From the NCBI GenBank assembly GCA_037179385.1, contig CM074187.1:51308879-51372878 (forward strand): a stretch of DNA of 64,000 nt, given 5' to 3'. Below are positions 33,464-45,360 of this stretch, piece by piece; positions within the stretch are counted from its first letter, which is position 1; every line of letters begins with the position of its first letter. Position numbers and translations under genes: made by a program. A model generated the notes under the pieces. That model had not been told where the DNA came from. It did not search any database and was given only the letters and a program-made list of their open reading frames with translations. This DNA is from Holothuria scabra. Taxonomy: Eukaryota > Echinodermata > Holothuroidea > Aspidochirotida > Holothuriidae.

Positions 33464-33703
33464 ACTCCACGGTCAAGACGTCAGAGCATCCATCTTTCAG
33501 CCTAGAAGTCTGGAGTTTGACTCCTGGCCAGGCCATATGGAAGACTTAAAAATGGAACCTAGTGCCTTTGTGCTTGGTGCTCAGCATAAGTAATGGAGTA
33601 AGGAAAACAAGCCAGTGAGCTACAACTGGAAAAAGCTGTGATTGGGCTGATTTAAACCTGGTGGTTATAAACTGAGCTGTAATACCTCAACTAACTAACT
33701 ATA
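33464..33703 (+). mobile_element. SINE copy, full length, in the probable 3' UTR
   Basis: Head cacggtcaagacgtcagagc, then B-box-like ggagtttgactcctgg, a body with tgcttggtgctcagcataag and agccagtgagctacaactgg, and a ctcaactaactaact tail. A good reference copy of about 240 bp. It has no coding capacity; family members of this kind depend on LINE machinery. Confidence 0.8.
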
Positions 33704-34904
33704 GCCAGATGGATACTTGCAGTGCTCAATTGATGCAATTTTAAAAATTCATAGCACACATAAATTTTTACATGTGACAGAACTTCTGCATGTATATTGT
33801 AGAATTTCCCCATACCAAAACTTGTCAATAGTTTTATCAATATCAATTTTTTGCTCATTGAGATACTTTTCAATAGCCCCAAAGGTCAAGATTTGATGGT
33901 GATTTATTGCAGATTGAACTGCTACCAAATGGTTCATTGACCATGAGTAACTTGTTCCCTTTTAGCCTGTGCTAATTTCAAAATTTTTTGTTGGTCGAAA
34001 TATACCCACTCTCTTTGTTGTTAGGCTTCTTTATTGCACTAGAAAGTTCATCAAAGTTTGTAATACAATTGTTGCTCTGTGGAAAAAATAATTGAACAAG
34101 TGGTTGGTACTTTTTAATTTGGAACCACAGTTTCCCCCTAAGTGCTGCAGTAGGCACCACTAAATTCAGCCAAAGAAAATCTTGCGTTGTGTAATCCCCT
34201 AGAAATGTTCATATAAGGCATTATATCACATATATCGTATCTTGCCTAATAGTTTATATTTAATAGTTAGGATATAGATACAATCAGAACTAATGTCACC
34301 CTGGTCATTCTTTGTTTTAAGTATTGCACTGAAGCATTAAAAGCCGAACAGACGTAACCTTGTTTAAATCATGTGAAACGCAAACAAAGCCTTAACATTT
34401 TCAGACCTTCTTTCCTGTGAAGTGGCAAAAATGATTCCAGGTGTGTTTCAAGGGCACATTTTTTTTTATCTTATCAGGTAAGGTTAAGTTCACTGCTAGC
34501 TTATGCAATTCCTTTTCTCTTTGACCGGTTAATTTGTGTCCTGTTCGATATTATCATTTCAGTCAATTCACATGTAAACTGAGTTCATTTCCTTCCTGGT
34601 AGCCACAAACTTATGGTGAGAAGAAACATTTATTTTGCATTAAATTGCCATAACATTAACCCTTGTCTTCAATTGATAAAGAGGCTGAGTGATTTGTTTG
34701 TATGTGTGAGTCCGTGTGTGTGTGTTAATCACTGTGTTAGTGGTCTGTGAAAGAGGTATGTTGAATTTTTAGCCATACCATATGTTCAATCTTCTGTGAC
34801 AAACTTTTAATCTATCAGTTGTGCAAAGAAATTTTGCATTAAAATACACCAACTGGCAAACAGAGAAAATAGCTTAAAACCAGTTAATCATTGAGTGTCA
34901 CCAA

Positions 34905-35153
34905 TTGAAGGGCAAGAGCAGTCACCCCAACTTGAAATAGTGTAGACTGCTCTGTTTCATGATTGGCTCTTGAGAGTCATGTGACAATATTTTTTCTCCT
35001 CAAATGTGAAATCCATCTGTAGTAACGGCATGGTTTACATGTCAATATACAATATTGATGTCCTAAAATATCATGAAAGTTACCTTTTTGAGAAAATTTT
35101 GAGATTTGGCTGTTGCTTCAAAATAAGTACGGGCGACTGCTCTTGTCCTTTAA
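34905..35153 (+). mobile_element. M3 MITE in the probable 3' UTR
   Basis: Left end (TTGA for TTAA) AGGGCAAGAGCAGTCACCCC, right end GCGACTGCTCTTGTCCTTTAA. Interior tcatgattggctcttgagag, then catgtgacaatat. About 249 bp, non-coding, and sense with respect to the GULP-like transcript if the long 3' UTR is real. Confidence 0.85.
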
Positions 35154-36178
35154 TTCTAGTAAAAATTTCACCTTATGGAAACATTTTCCATTAGAAGAGT
35201 AACCATAGTAGCATGGTTTGAACGTTTTGGAAATTTGGGGGAAAAATTATTCTTGAGGAAAATATAATTGACTTTTTATTTGTGAAACACTTGTTTGAGG
35301 AAAAAGTCTACCCTACTACGGGCTAGTTTTGAAATGTGTATTGTTCTTGTCAGAAAGTAGTAGTTTAAAAATTATTAATTTTTTCCTCAAATGAATGGAA
35401 TATTCCTCTTTGAATGCAGAAGAGGCAGAATGGTTGTACATACAGCCTTTGTTTGGAAAGGTTTTGCTTGTTGGAGAAACTGTTAGGGAGTTGGCCTCAA
35501 AAGCTGGGTCAACCCAGTCATCCAATTGATACAGGTGTTAAAACCAGCAGAGACTGGAAAGGGACCATTTGAAGGCATGGGGGGCTAGAAATAGTAGGAC
35601 GCATGTGTCACTTAATGAGTTGTATGAGACCTTTCCTGATTATGCTGTACTATATTATAACATTCCCATAATCAAGATTTTGCGGTACTACAGATTCAAT
35701 TTATTCTCTATTTTGTTATCCTTTTTGTACATGGTAACTGTAAATTTTCCTAAATATGTATAAAATCCAGTTTAATGTTTGCAAGTTAGGAGTGAATGTG
35801 AAGGAAATTCAGGTGTCTCTGTATGCAGTTTATTGAGAAAACATGCAACATGTAGTACAGGTAGGCAAACCGTTTTCAGAAAAATAATTTCACAACACTA
35901 GGCACTTCATCGTGTACTAGCCAAGTTTGTAGCTAAGGGGGCCAAGAAGCACAGAGCTGCAACTTTCCTGATTAAAGTTAGCAATGCCTTAACCCTTTTT
36001 CGTATATTTCACCTAAAAAGATACACCCCCTGTTAAAGTTATAATGCTATCTTCAGTATCTTGCTTTGATTCAGCTGTACATGTTGCCATAGTTGCTGCA
36101 TATTTTTATATCAATGTAATATGTACATTATCAAAATATGCTGGACTAAGCCTTCAACTGGTTGCTGTAAGGACTGCA

Positions 36179-36420
36179 TGTTTGATCTAACTTTAAGAGC
36201 ATACACCTCTCATGCAGAAGGCCCTGGTTCTATTCTCAGGTCAAGTCATACCAAAGACTCTAAAAAAGGAACCTTCTGTCGTTGTGCATGATGCTCCACA
36301 TAAGCAATGGAGTAGGGAAAACAAGCCAGTGAGCCACAACTGGAAAAAAGGGCTGTGGTCGGCTCAACTTGAGCCAATAGGTTGAAAACTGTGAGGTAAA
36401 ACTCTGTCTAACTAACTCAG
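36179..36420 (+). mobile_element. SINE copy, full length, near the predicted gene end
   Basis: Head ttgatctaactttaagagca, B-box-like ccctggttctattctcagg, body gatgctccacataagcaatg and gccagtgagccacaactgg, and a tctaactaactca tail. It lies about 180 bp before the AATAAA at 36601. Confidence 0.8.
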
Positions 36421-36600
36421 CTTATCGCTGAAGTCCTTGGAAATGTCAATTAGCGTAAGTATAGAATTGTGTAAGAAATATCAGGTAAAATCATTTTATA
36501 ATTTACTGTGTGTTGTAAAGGGTGACTCAATTCTGCCTTTTCTGTGTATTTTTTTATGTGGTATTGATTAAGATGTCCTCTTGCTGTTTAGTGCCTTGTC

Positions 36601-36611
36601 AATAAAATAAA
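36601..36611 (+). terminator. Candidate polyadenylation signal
   Basis: Overlapping AATAAAATAAA after a T-rich stretch (tattttttta at 36549), in a context typical of animal 3' ends. No strong GU-rich downstream element is evident, so confidence is moderate. Confidence 0.4.
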
Positions 36612-36620
36612 TTTCTACTA

Positions 36621-39600
36621 GCTTTAGAAACCTTGCGAGAGAATCATTATCAATCATTGATCAATCACTTAATTTGATTTATTTCAGTAACTAAGTGGAA
36701 AAAAAATGGAATTTTTTGTAGTTTTAATTAATTTTATTATCCATGCAGGACATACCCACCCCAACATTTATACTAGCCAACTACCAATCTTTTCTTAAAA
36801 GACTTTATAACTTTGTACATCTCATTTTGTCTGTATTATATTGGAAGATTTAAAGATTTCAGATTATGTTATATTTGATAATTCCTGTCTACTGCCCTCT
36901 ATAGTAAGGGAAAGATTTTGATGTTCAGTTTAGTGTGGCTGCAGTTGAGAGTATACTTTCTCCTGAACAATATAACAAAGTTTCTTGAAGGTAACAGGGA
37001 AAAAATGAGTGATGGTGAGGGGATTGAAGATTCTGCGGTTGTTTGTTTATTAGAAGGTGAACTGATGAAGGCTTAAAATATTGATACGTGGGGTTAGGGG
37101 GTGGTTAGGTGAAGTTATTTGAAGATAACATGAGGATTGCAGGTGCAGGTAGAGTTAAATATATTGGAACTTGAGAAATCAAAAATGGGGATATGATAGA
37201 GACATAGGACATGGTGGTATTCTGATAAAATTGGGATGGAGAATTGGTTGGAGGGGTTAAGTCTGACAATGGCCAATAACTGATATAAATGATTTGTTCC
37301 AAAATAATTACCCAGATGGTTGTGTTTTCATCTAGTATTGTTCTTTTATTGGAATATTTAGAAGTTTGACAGGAACATTATTTTATATCAAGTTAAATAA
37401 TCAGATATATACTATTTAATGAAGGGCTCAGTTTCCTAAATGTATGAATTAGTTATTATGTTTTTTGTCTGCTTAAGAAGTAAGATTGCTCTAGCTGTCT
37501 GTGGCAATTTATTAAGAAAAGTTTAGGGTATGTTTTCTTGAATATAGTTTTGAATGTCAAATAAGTAACCATTGGTCCTAGCTGATATATGTGATGACAG
37601 CTAACTTCTCATGTCATTGTTCCACATACTTGTCCTTCTCCTCCCACAATCCTCTTCTTATAGGTCCAGTTCTCTCACCCCAAACCGTACCAATTCTCCT
37701 AATGTTCTTACTTAAGCCCCTCACACAGTTGTCTGAAATTCATGCTCATCCAGATACAATCTCAGTTAATTGCTTCAATGTGAGTAAAGAAAAACTCAAT
37801 TTATATAATCAAAACACTCTCAGTGCCATTCATGCTGTGTAGTATAGGCTTTGGTACTCTGCATTGTTTGAATTAGCTGCCAATCAAAGAACTGAACCAA
37901 TTGAGAATTTTGGTATCCCCATACCAAAATTGTAGTTTTGGGTGAGAGGTTTGGCCCTTTAATTTGTAGATGTTACATGAAGTCTTTGTAGTTTCATGGG
38001 ATTATGGAAGGAAAAGTTGTGGCAGGTTTAGTGTTGGTCATATCTTTCATGAAGATGTGTAGCTCAATCTGGGATGGGGTGGTTGTGGGGTGAAAGAAAG
38101 TAAGCCTGATGGAAATAGGGCATGGTAGGGTGACCTCATGCCTAATTCAATACATTCATAGTTCTAGTACAGGTACCAAGGTATTCAGAGAATTTTTCAG
38201 TTCTTTTTTTGTAAGAACTTACATATAGATACAAAATGTCCCCATATGCAAGTGAAAGTGCCCAAAGTTAGATAAAGAGAGAAATAGATACACTTTTAAT
38301 TATCAAGCTTGGGGTACATGGGGGATGGTACACTTGTTTCATAAATGTGTTGTGATAGCTTACAATCATTCTTCAATGTCGCCCTCACTTAGAAATGAGG
38401 GACAACTCCAAAGTATGTGAAGTGCCTTAGCTTGCCAGTATCAGAATAAATCTAGTTATGAAATTGTTGAGATTCTGTGGGCTTCAGGGATGTCTTCTTT
38501 AACAGTGAAGTGTTATGTTGGTTGGATATCTTTCTGCCTGATTTTATCACATTTTATACTGTCATAGCCCATTCAATGGGCTACGTAGCCTACATGATGT
38601 GCATATACAAATATGAAAATGAACACTCCGAATAGTTATTTACCAGTAACTGTTACATAAGGTGGGATCAGGGAGGACTATCCGTATTTTCTGTGGGGAT
38701 TCAAGCATAAAGCAGTGAAAGTCAGTATATTTTTGTAATCTTCTTTTTACTCTTGGGATTTCCAATGAGAAGTGGAGAGAGCTGTGGGAGCCCACTCTAC
38801 CACCAGCTATAGGCTACCATTGCAGGCAAAATAGTAGTTTTAGAATGGTGTGAGGGCTGGTCTCTTGTGCCCACTTCTTGGACGTTTACTTAATTTACAC
38901 AGTAAACCTGACCTGTGATTAGGGTACATGTTTTAAAAATGTGTATGAACCTACAGTGCCAAGAAGTCTTGCTCAACCTGGGAAAGGTGTATTCTGTAGT
39001 TTCATGTCCATCTACTGGTATTATCACAACTGTATTCCATCCAAATATATGATCATTCCTCAGCCACTGGAGGTATTAATCAAGATTGTGCTGGAAAAAT
39101 CTGGGGTTGTTTTTTATGTGTGTGACAAACTGTGGTCAGCTCTTGCATGACTTTGGGTGTGAAGGACTCTCCTGTTTTTTTTACAAAAGAGACTTGACCC
39201 ATGGACATTGAGATTCTTTTGTGGAAGGCAAAATTATCCACAAAAGTTGAGTAAGTCCCAAAGAGAATATGACTGAAAGAGATAAAAAATAGTTGATGTA
39301 GACCCCTACTCCTTTTCCTCTTCCCCTAAACCATCTCCCTGCACTCTTCAATTCTCATTGGGTTGTACAATTTGACATCAGTATAAATTCAGGAAAAAAA
39401 TGTGCTGAATTGCTTGCTTCATTTCCAAATGGTATGTTTGTTGTTTAACTGTGGACATTTTAGCATAGTTGTATTCTGTAAATCTTTGTAATCAGAAAAG
39501 ACCTTGTTATTTGAAAATACTGCCACCATTGTGAAGCACAAGAAGCCTACACAGCATATTTAGTTGAATAGGCCTTTCCTTTCTGAGGTGCCTGGGAAAT

Positions 39601-39670
39601 CTTAGCAGGTGCTTGCTACTTGGGCGGCAAAGGTCAATCGTTACCTTAACCTCGTTCGATTCTCTTACAG
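36621..39670. other. Stretch without a gene
   Basis: Contains one inverted M2 (37658-37962). Otherwise AT-rich sequence with chance open frames; no exon, RNA gene or other repeat shared in the window was seen. Confidence 0.6.
37658..37962 (-). mobile_element. M2 MITE, inverted
   Basis: Contains aggtccagttctctcacccc, cttaagcccctcacacagtt and gtgagaggtttggccctttaa, the last with an intact TTAA at 37959. About 305 bp, non-coding. It lies about 1 kb past the predicted gene end. Confidence 0.85.
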
Positions 39671-39744
39671 GTGTGTGACATTGATTCTATTCCTGTTGAG
39701 CTTCAACTGAAGTGTATTGCCAAAGATGTCTGATAATAGGGAAA
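39671..39744 (+). CDS. Speculative first exon of a second gene
   Basis: A 74-nt segment between the good acceptor cgattctcttacag and the donor GAAA|gtaagc. An ATG with A at -3 (39726) gives MSDNRE plus one base. Read in another frame, the segment is also open (CDIDSIPVELQLKCIAKDV, then stop). I do not recognise the product. Support is limited to splice-site quality and phase agreement with 41615, 52330 and 58171. An alternative is a non-coding or alternative exon of the upstream gene. Confidence 0.2.
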
Positions 39745-39777
39745 GTAAGCACTGGAATGATTATATTTTTGGTTAAA

Positions 39778-40234
39778 CAGTAGTGGTGGAACTGGTGAGA
39801 GAGGGAGGGGGCTTGGAGCGTCAATCCCCCGATGAAGAAGTGGGGACTAAATAAATGTTCACCCCCTCATGTTTGAAAGTGCTACTTCAAGAAGTAATAA
39901 CTACAGGGAGAATTTTAAAATCTACATCGCCCCTCTTAACCTATTTACAGTTTGTAATCCCCAACAAGCCACAGTAAGTCCTTAGCAAGCTTTTACCAGC
40001 AAGTTTTGGGAAATGTTTGCTGATGTGGAATTGCAAACCATGAAATCCATGTTTTAAAACTGCTTGGTGACATGCAGCTTAGAACAATTAAAACAATTTT
40101 CAGCCACCTTGGGGGTTTTCAAAGCAAAAAATTTTCCCATATACTCCCCACCAAACTGATGGTGGCACCGCACTTTTATTGTCTTGTTGGCTCTCATCCT
40201 CTCCCCCAATATTTTTCCATTCCACCGCCACTGG
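39778..40234. mobile_element. hAT-like element with CAGT(A)GTGGTGGAA ends
   Basis: Left end CAGTAGTGGTGGAACTGG pairs with right end CCATTCCACCGCCACTG. Flanking octamers tggttaaa and gggtcaaa match at 6 of 8. About 457 bp, non-coding, with G- or C-rich subterminal parts. It lies 33 bp after the candidate first exon at 39671-39744. Confidence 0.6.
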
Positions 40235-40582
40235 GGTCAAATTCAAAATAAGCAATAATTATAGGACCAATTATGTTGTGAATTCTTTCAATAAGTATAT
40301 GGAATTAAGGTGTACTAAATGTCAGGTTGTGTTGTATGTGATTTTATTTGTAGCAAATAAAACAGTACCAATGTAACTACCAGAAAACTGCCATTTTTTG
40401 ATGTTTAAATTCCCTTTGTCTGTTGTTATCAAATTTTTATTAACTTTGATGAAGTAAACATAAATAAGCAAAATAAGTATGAGTGATTCGACAGGAGTAT
40501 TATAGGAGTTCAAAAGGGCCTTTACCAGCATAAGCACTGTAGCTTGGAACTCTGAAATATGACATGGGGGAGGGGACAAATA

Positions 40583-40865
40583 CAGGGTTGTAGCTCCAAG
40601 GGTCAGTCAGCAACAGTAATGACCCCTACTGGGTTTTTTTTGGCCCATACTTGGACTAAACCCAGTCACTCAGAACCTCATCAATTCCCTCTTTTACTAT
40701 GAAAAACAACAAATGTACCACCAATTCTCTAAACCAGGAATTCCCAACTTGTCCAAGCCCAAATTTGTGTATTCATGCCTTACCAACTGGTTGTGGTGCT
40801 ACACTTGAAAAAAGTTACTGGTGCAGCTTGTGTCCCATACTCAAATCTTTTAAGCTGCAACCCTG
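40583..40865. mobile_element. hAT-like MITE, decayed relative of the 7435 element
   Basis: Ends CAGGGTTGTAGCTCC and aaGCTGCAACCCTG form an imperfect inverted repeat and match the ends of the element at 7435. No clear target duplication remains. The interior is pyrimidine-rich with no open frame of note. Confidence 0.55.
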
Positions 40866-41614
40866 ATGGAGTGATTCCAAAACTTAATTGAATTGACCAG
40901 GATTTTCATTGTAAAGCTTGGCAATTAATTTTTAAATTAGTCGCAAAATGGTCTGTATAGGCAGTGGGAATGAGACATAGTATCTGACCCTTTTGGGTAT
41001 AGAGCCCATACATTGAAACTACCACTTCCTTCACAGCCAACCCAAGGACAAACAGTGAATGTAATATATACTAAAATTTGCTATGAGCTTAAGCCTTTCT
41101 ACCCCTCTCAGGGGCCATTCATGGTAAATGGTTCTGTAACAAATGTCATTCACATGTATGGGTTTGGGCAAATTGCTTGGTTAGTATGGAAATGATGTGA
41201 AAAGGGTGCAAATGAAGGGATGGGGTAAATTTGACTTGTTCCCAGGTTGACATACTTTTCTTTTTTTAGACATTTTTGTTATGTGACACTGTCCACTGTT
41301 TTAGGTTTTGGGCTAGTTAGAGTGTAGAGTGGGAAAGGTAAATTGTCATCATGGGAAAAAAGATTTAGGAGAGGAGACATGTTAGCTCGGGGAGGGGGGG
41401 GTGGGAAAGAGGATACTTCAGGACTGCAAACCTTCCATAATTCCCTTTTCCCCCGGAGTTTCCACCAAGAAAACCAAAAAAGTAACCCAATCAAAAAAAA
41501 AAAGGGAAAGTGTGCATGCTTGTGTTTGTGACAGGCACACCAGGACTTAGACACAAAAGAGCCTGGGTTTGACAGTGAAAGAATGAATAAAACTAAAACC
41601 ACACACTGTGGCAG

Positions 41615-41754
41615 ACTGCATGGATGATCATTTGCCAGCTAAGTCATTTTTATTCTGCAATAAATGCTTGCAAATGAGTGGAACTGATATGTTGAGCATT
41701 AAATTTTACTCACCAGAGTTTACGAGACCCAGCTCTGATAGGATTGGCATAACA
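41615..41754 (+). CDS. Speculative exon 2 of a second gene
   Basis: A 140-nt open segment with perfect donor ACA|gtaagt but a poor acceptor (cacactgtggcag, little pyrimidine). Joined to 39671-39744 it reads CMDDHLPAKSFLFCNKCLQM and then SGTDMLSIKFYSPEFTRPSS, with a CxxC. No family recognised; chance is a serious alternative. Confidence 0.2.
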
Positions 41755-44700
41755 GTAAGTTGTGGGGAAGGGGGGGGGGGGCATTACCAGTTGGCTTCAT
41801 CATTCCAGAGCTACATTTCTGTTTACAGTAGAGTTAGCAGGATTCTTTATAACCTGAGATAGGATTTCCCAATGCACACTTATTAACTAAAGAAATTAAA
41901 TTGATCTTTTTCAAAAGATTTGAATACTTTAAGTAATATTATCAAAGAAAATTTTGCTGCTACCATCCACAAAGGTTTTTCCTGCCATGATATATAGTGG
42001 TGCCTATTAGGTAAATAATTGCTGATCATATGAAACAGTAACTGCTGATGTGAAATTCAGTCAGTGGTGTGGGAAAAGGGAAAGTGTGTGATATTTGTAA
42101 GGGGTGAAAGGTAGGGGAAGGGGTGATAAAAAGTGAAAGGTCAGAGGGAGAGTTGGGCCTGTAGAAGAATAATGTGTAGGTGGAGGGTGCCTGAATTTAA
42201 ATCATTTTGGAAATTTTTTGTTTGTATTTTTTTTTTTAACTGTGGAGAGTCTTCTGTCATGTAATTGACACAGATATATGTTTATCATTCCTTAGTAACC
42301 CCAAAGTTTCTCACATCATTCTATATTTAAAAGCGGAATTGATAACTTGCTGAGAAAGAATGTAGTAATTGTTAAAAGGAGCATTTTTCTCTTCCCTCTT
42401 TTGGGGGCCGGGGGCAGGGGGTCTGTAGGAAAGGACTACAAGTGAGTACAAAGAAGGGTTTTGCTATTTAACTCTTCTTTCCAGAAGCTGAGTAATTTTT
42501 ACAGCCCATCCGTCTTAGAAGTCATCAATTAACGACCAACATTGACAGAAAACGACTACTTGCTATTTTCCCTCATGCAATCACTGACGAAGATAAGTGT
42601 CATTTTGAAATTGGTGTCTTTTCTTCTAGTATGGACTCTCTTTCTGGGTGACATTGAACAATTTACATAGCAAGCTACATGTAGTCCATGCTGCTAGAAT
42701 TGAATAGGATGTTTTAGCCAATATTACCTGAGAAAAAGGCATTTTCTCGGGTAAAGCTTGTCTCTGTAATTGTGCCAGTTAACCCTGTTTAAACCAACCT
42801 TGTTGCTCTATTAAGCAAATAGTCTTTGAAGGGGGAAATGCCTTTTACTTCATTGGTCTCAAGATACCTGAACAGGAAGTTTTCTGATAGATTCTGGATT
42901 ATTAGTTGCCAGCTTGAGATAGCTAAAGCTTGCTATTTGTTTCTAGCGTCATGAATGGGGATACCAAGGGGGAGGGGGCATGGGTGGACATTTTTCCTTG
43001 TCAAAGCATTTGCCTCCTAGTTGCAACTCCTCCTGAACCAAATATACATATCCTGAGACAGTTCTTCACCCAAAGATGTCCTTAAACTCCAGAGCTTCTT
43101 GCCGTCCTAAGGCAGTTCCCTTGAACCCACTAACAAGAGCCGTAGCCTTGCCCCAAAATTTTCTGCCCTCGAACATTTTCCTTTGCCCACAACTTGCCCA
43201 CAGTCCACTTTTAAAACCTTGGTGTTGCCATTGCTTCTGGTGGGAATATCCATCTAAAGATTTCACTGCAACTAAAATTCTTTACTTGCCTTTTTCTGGT
43301 ACATGGGCAGTGCTTCTGTGTCCATAACTTCAGTACTTGTCACTACTTCATATAGTAGGCACGGTCTATTGTAGTTTTGCAGGCTGGTATTATATGATGT
43401 TTCTTTCATTAAAAATTGTGCCTAAGGACCTTTGCTAAATACAGGCTGGATATTTGCCAATTGAAGTCTCTTTTACAACCTTAATAACTTAACTAATTTC
43501 ACATTTTTTTGAGAGAGAAACAATTTCCTGTGAAATGCACAATCCAAGGCAAATATTAACCCTATTTCCCATTTCCACTCGTAATTATTGGCCTGTCCTT
43601 CCTGTCCCATAAAAAAGGGTGTAACCCCCACCCCACCCCCACCCCCCAAATAGAAATTGCTCTTCATCATCATGTAGGTAGAGCAGGACATAGCAATTTT
43701 AAAAATGCATTGTCATGACATTTTAAGAATTGAATGGATCTTATTATTCATGTTAGTGTGGTTGCTTGTATGTCAACAAATCCCTAACATTTGAGAGCAG
43801 CTGTTGACCATGGGACCTGTATTTATTGAGCCCTAGGAAATCTTACTGCTCCCAATTTACATGTCAGTGGAAGTTCGAGCTCTGTGAGCCGTGCCTGTGC
43901 CCTACCTTCTCATATGCATACCTGGGGTATCAAAGTACATACAGAGATGTGATAATTTGAGAAACACCTGTCAATCTCATACCGTCTAAAGGAAGTCATA
44001 ACAATCAGCTGAACTTAGTCGGCAACCTTCTGAATTTGTTGAACACAGACTGCATCCTGACAAGTAATTACCAGAAACCAAAATCACATCCTTCCCTTGG
44101 TCAAAATTCCTTTAAAAGAGACACCAGCAACCATGCTGTATGAAAGTCAACCAGCCCTCCAGAATTTGCTTCCCTAATCCAAATCTTTTAACTTGGGGAG
44201 TCATGTTGAATGCCATTGGCAGAAGAAAATGAAATTTATTTATGGACTGAACAAACAAAATTTGTGCCATGATTTCCTACCCAGCAGCTGTGGCCCATAT
44301 ATTAACTATGAGGCTTTAATGATTTGCTTAAAATAAGAGACAAACTTTTTCCCCAGACTACCATGAATTTGTGATACTGCTGTTGGTGGGGCAGGTCCCC
44401 TAAGAGGGAAAAGTGAACAACTGGTAGACCTTCCAGTATAACAGCAGATAAGTCTTGAACTGACAATATAATTCTCTGATGGCCACTTCTAAATCTGGTG
44501 ACAGTCTGGTGTTAATCACATGTATTCTTCTCCAACCTTCCATCAGAGAGTTGCTATTTGATAATAGCAACTCCCTGCTCCCATGCATGTCATTTTTCAT
44601 TCTAAAAATAGATGGTGTTACCTGAAAAATTTTTGCTGTTTGCAGGGGAAAAAGTATCCCCCTTTAAAAGTTCCTCCCTGCTGCTTCTACAGACATCTTC

Positions 44701-45204
44701 AACTAAATGAATCCATGCAAATGTTCCACCAAACAAAAATCCTCACTTTTAATAAAGCAATATAACAGTGGTGAAATCAAGATTTTTAAAGGGTCATGTT
44801 TAGGAAGGAGGTTTTCATTTTCTCAAGCATTTTAAACACAAAATCTGTGTACATGTTTTTGCAGTAAAAGAGGTATAAGAGTATTTACCTTTCAAACCTC
44901 ATCCTATGTTTTTTATTTTTTTGAGCTGTACATTCAATACTTCTAGAAGTTTGTTGAATATGCAGCACATATATTTTTGGAGAATCACATCAGAAGATTT
45001 TGCATAGTAAGTGAAATGTCCAGTAGGGCCATATTATGACCAATCAAGGGAAATGCTAGCAAGGTCAATAAGCCACAATCAGTGTTAAGTGAGGAAATGT
45101 TACTTCCATTCCTGCCTTTATTTAGAAAATTGTACTGGCCAAGGCTATCCTTTACAGGACAATGTAACAAATGGCATCCTCAATACTTATGAAATTGAGA
45201 ATGT

Positions 45205-45360
45205 TTTTCCCATACTTTAAAAATGGAGCCTACTGTCATTGTGCTTGGTGTTCAGCATAAGCAATGGAAAAGGGAAACCAGCCAGTGAGCCACAACTGGA
45301 AAAAGGGCAGTGTTTACTTTGCAGTAAACTAAATTTACTCCATCTAACTAAATAACCCAT
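45205..45360 (+). mobile_element. SINE fragment
   Basis: tgtgcttggtgttcagcata, agccagtgagccacaactgg and a final catctaactaaataacc. Body and tail, no head. Confidence 0.7.

Larger units (their letters stand above)
31717..36620 (+). other. Probable 3' UTR of the GULP-like gene
   Basis: From the stop codon there is no further coding signal on the + strand, and the first good polyadenylation context I see is AATAAAATAAA at 36601. If that is used, the UTR is about 4.9 kb. It would contain two SINE copies (33464-33703 and 36179-36420), one M3 MITE (34905-35153) and a TTAATTAA microsatellite at 32408. The length is unusual, and an earlier cleavage site, for example by an ATTAAA near 34838, is possible. 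Transcript data would decide. Confidence 0.4.

Noticed and set aside
33464..33540. tRNA gene
   Set aside because: Box-like motifs are present, but the cloverleaf does not close and the sequence continues into a shared SINE body; treated as a SINE head.
43066..43327. Overlapping open frames on both strands
   Set aside because: No splice sites flank them and no family is recognised; two opposed frames over the same bases are typical of chance in GC-richer patches.
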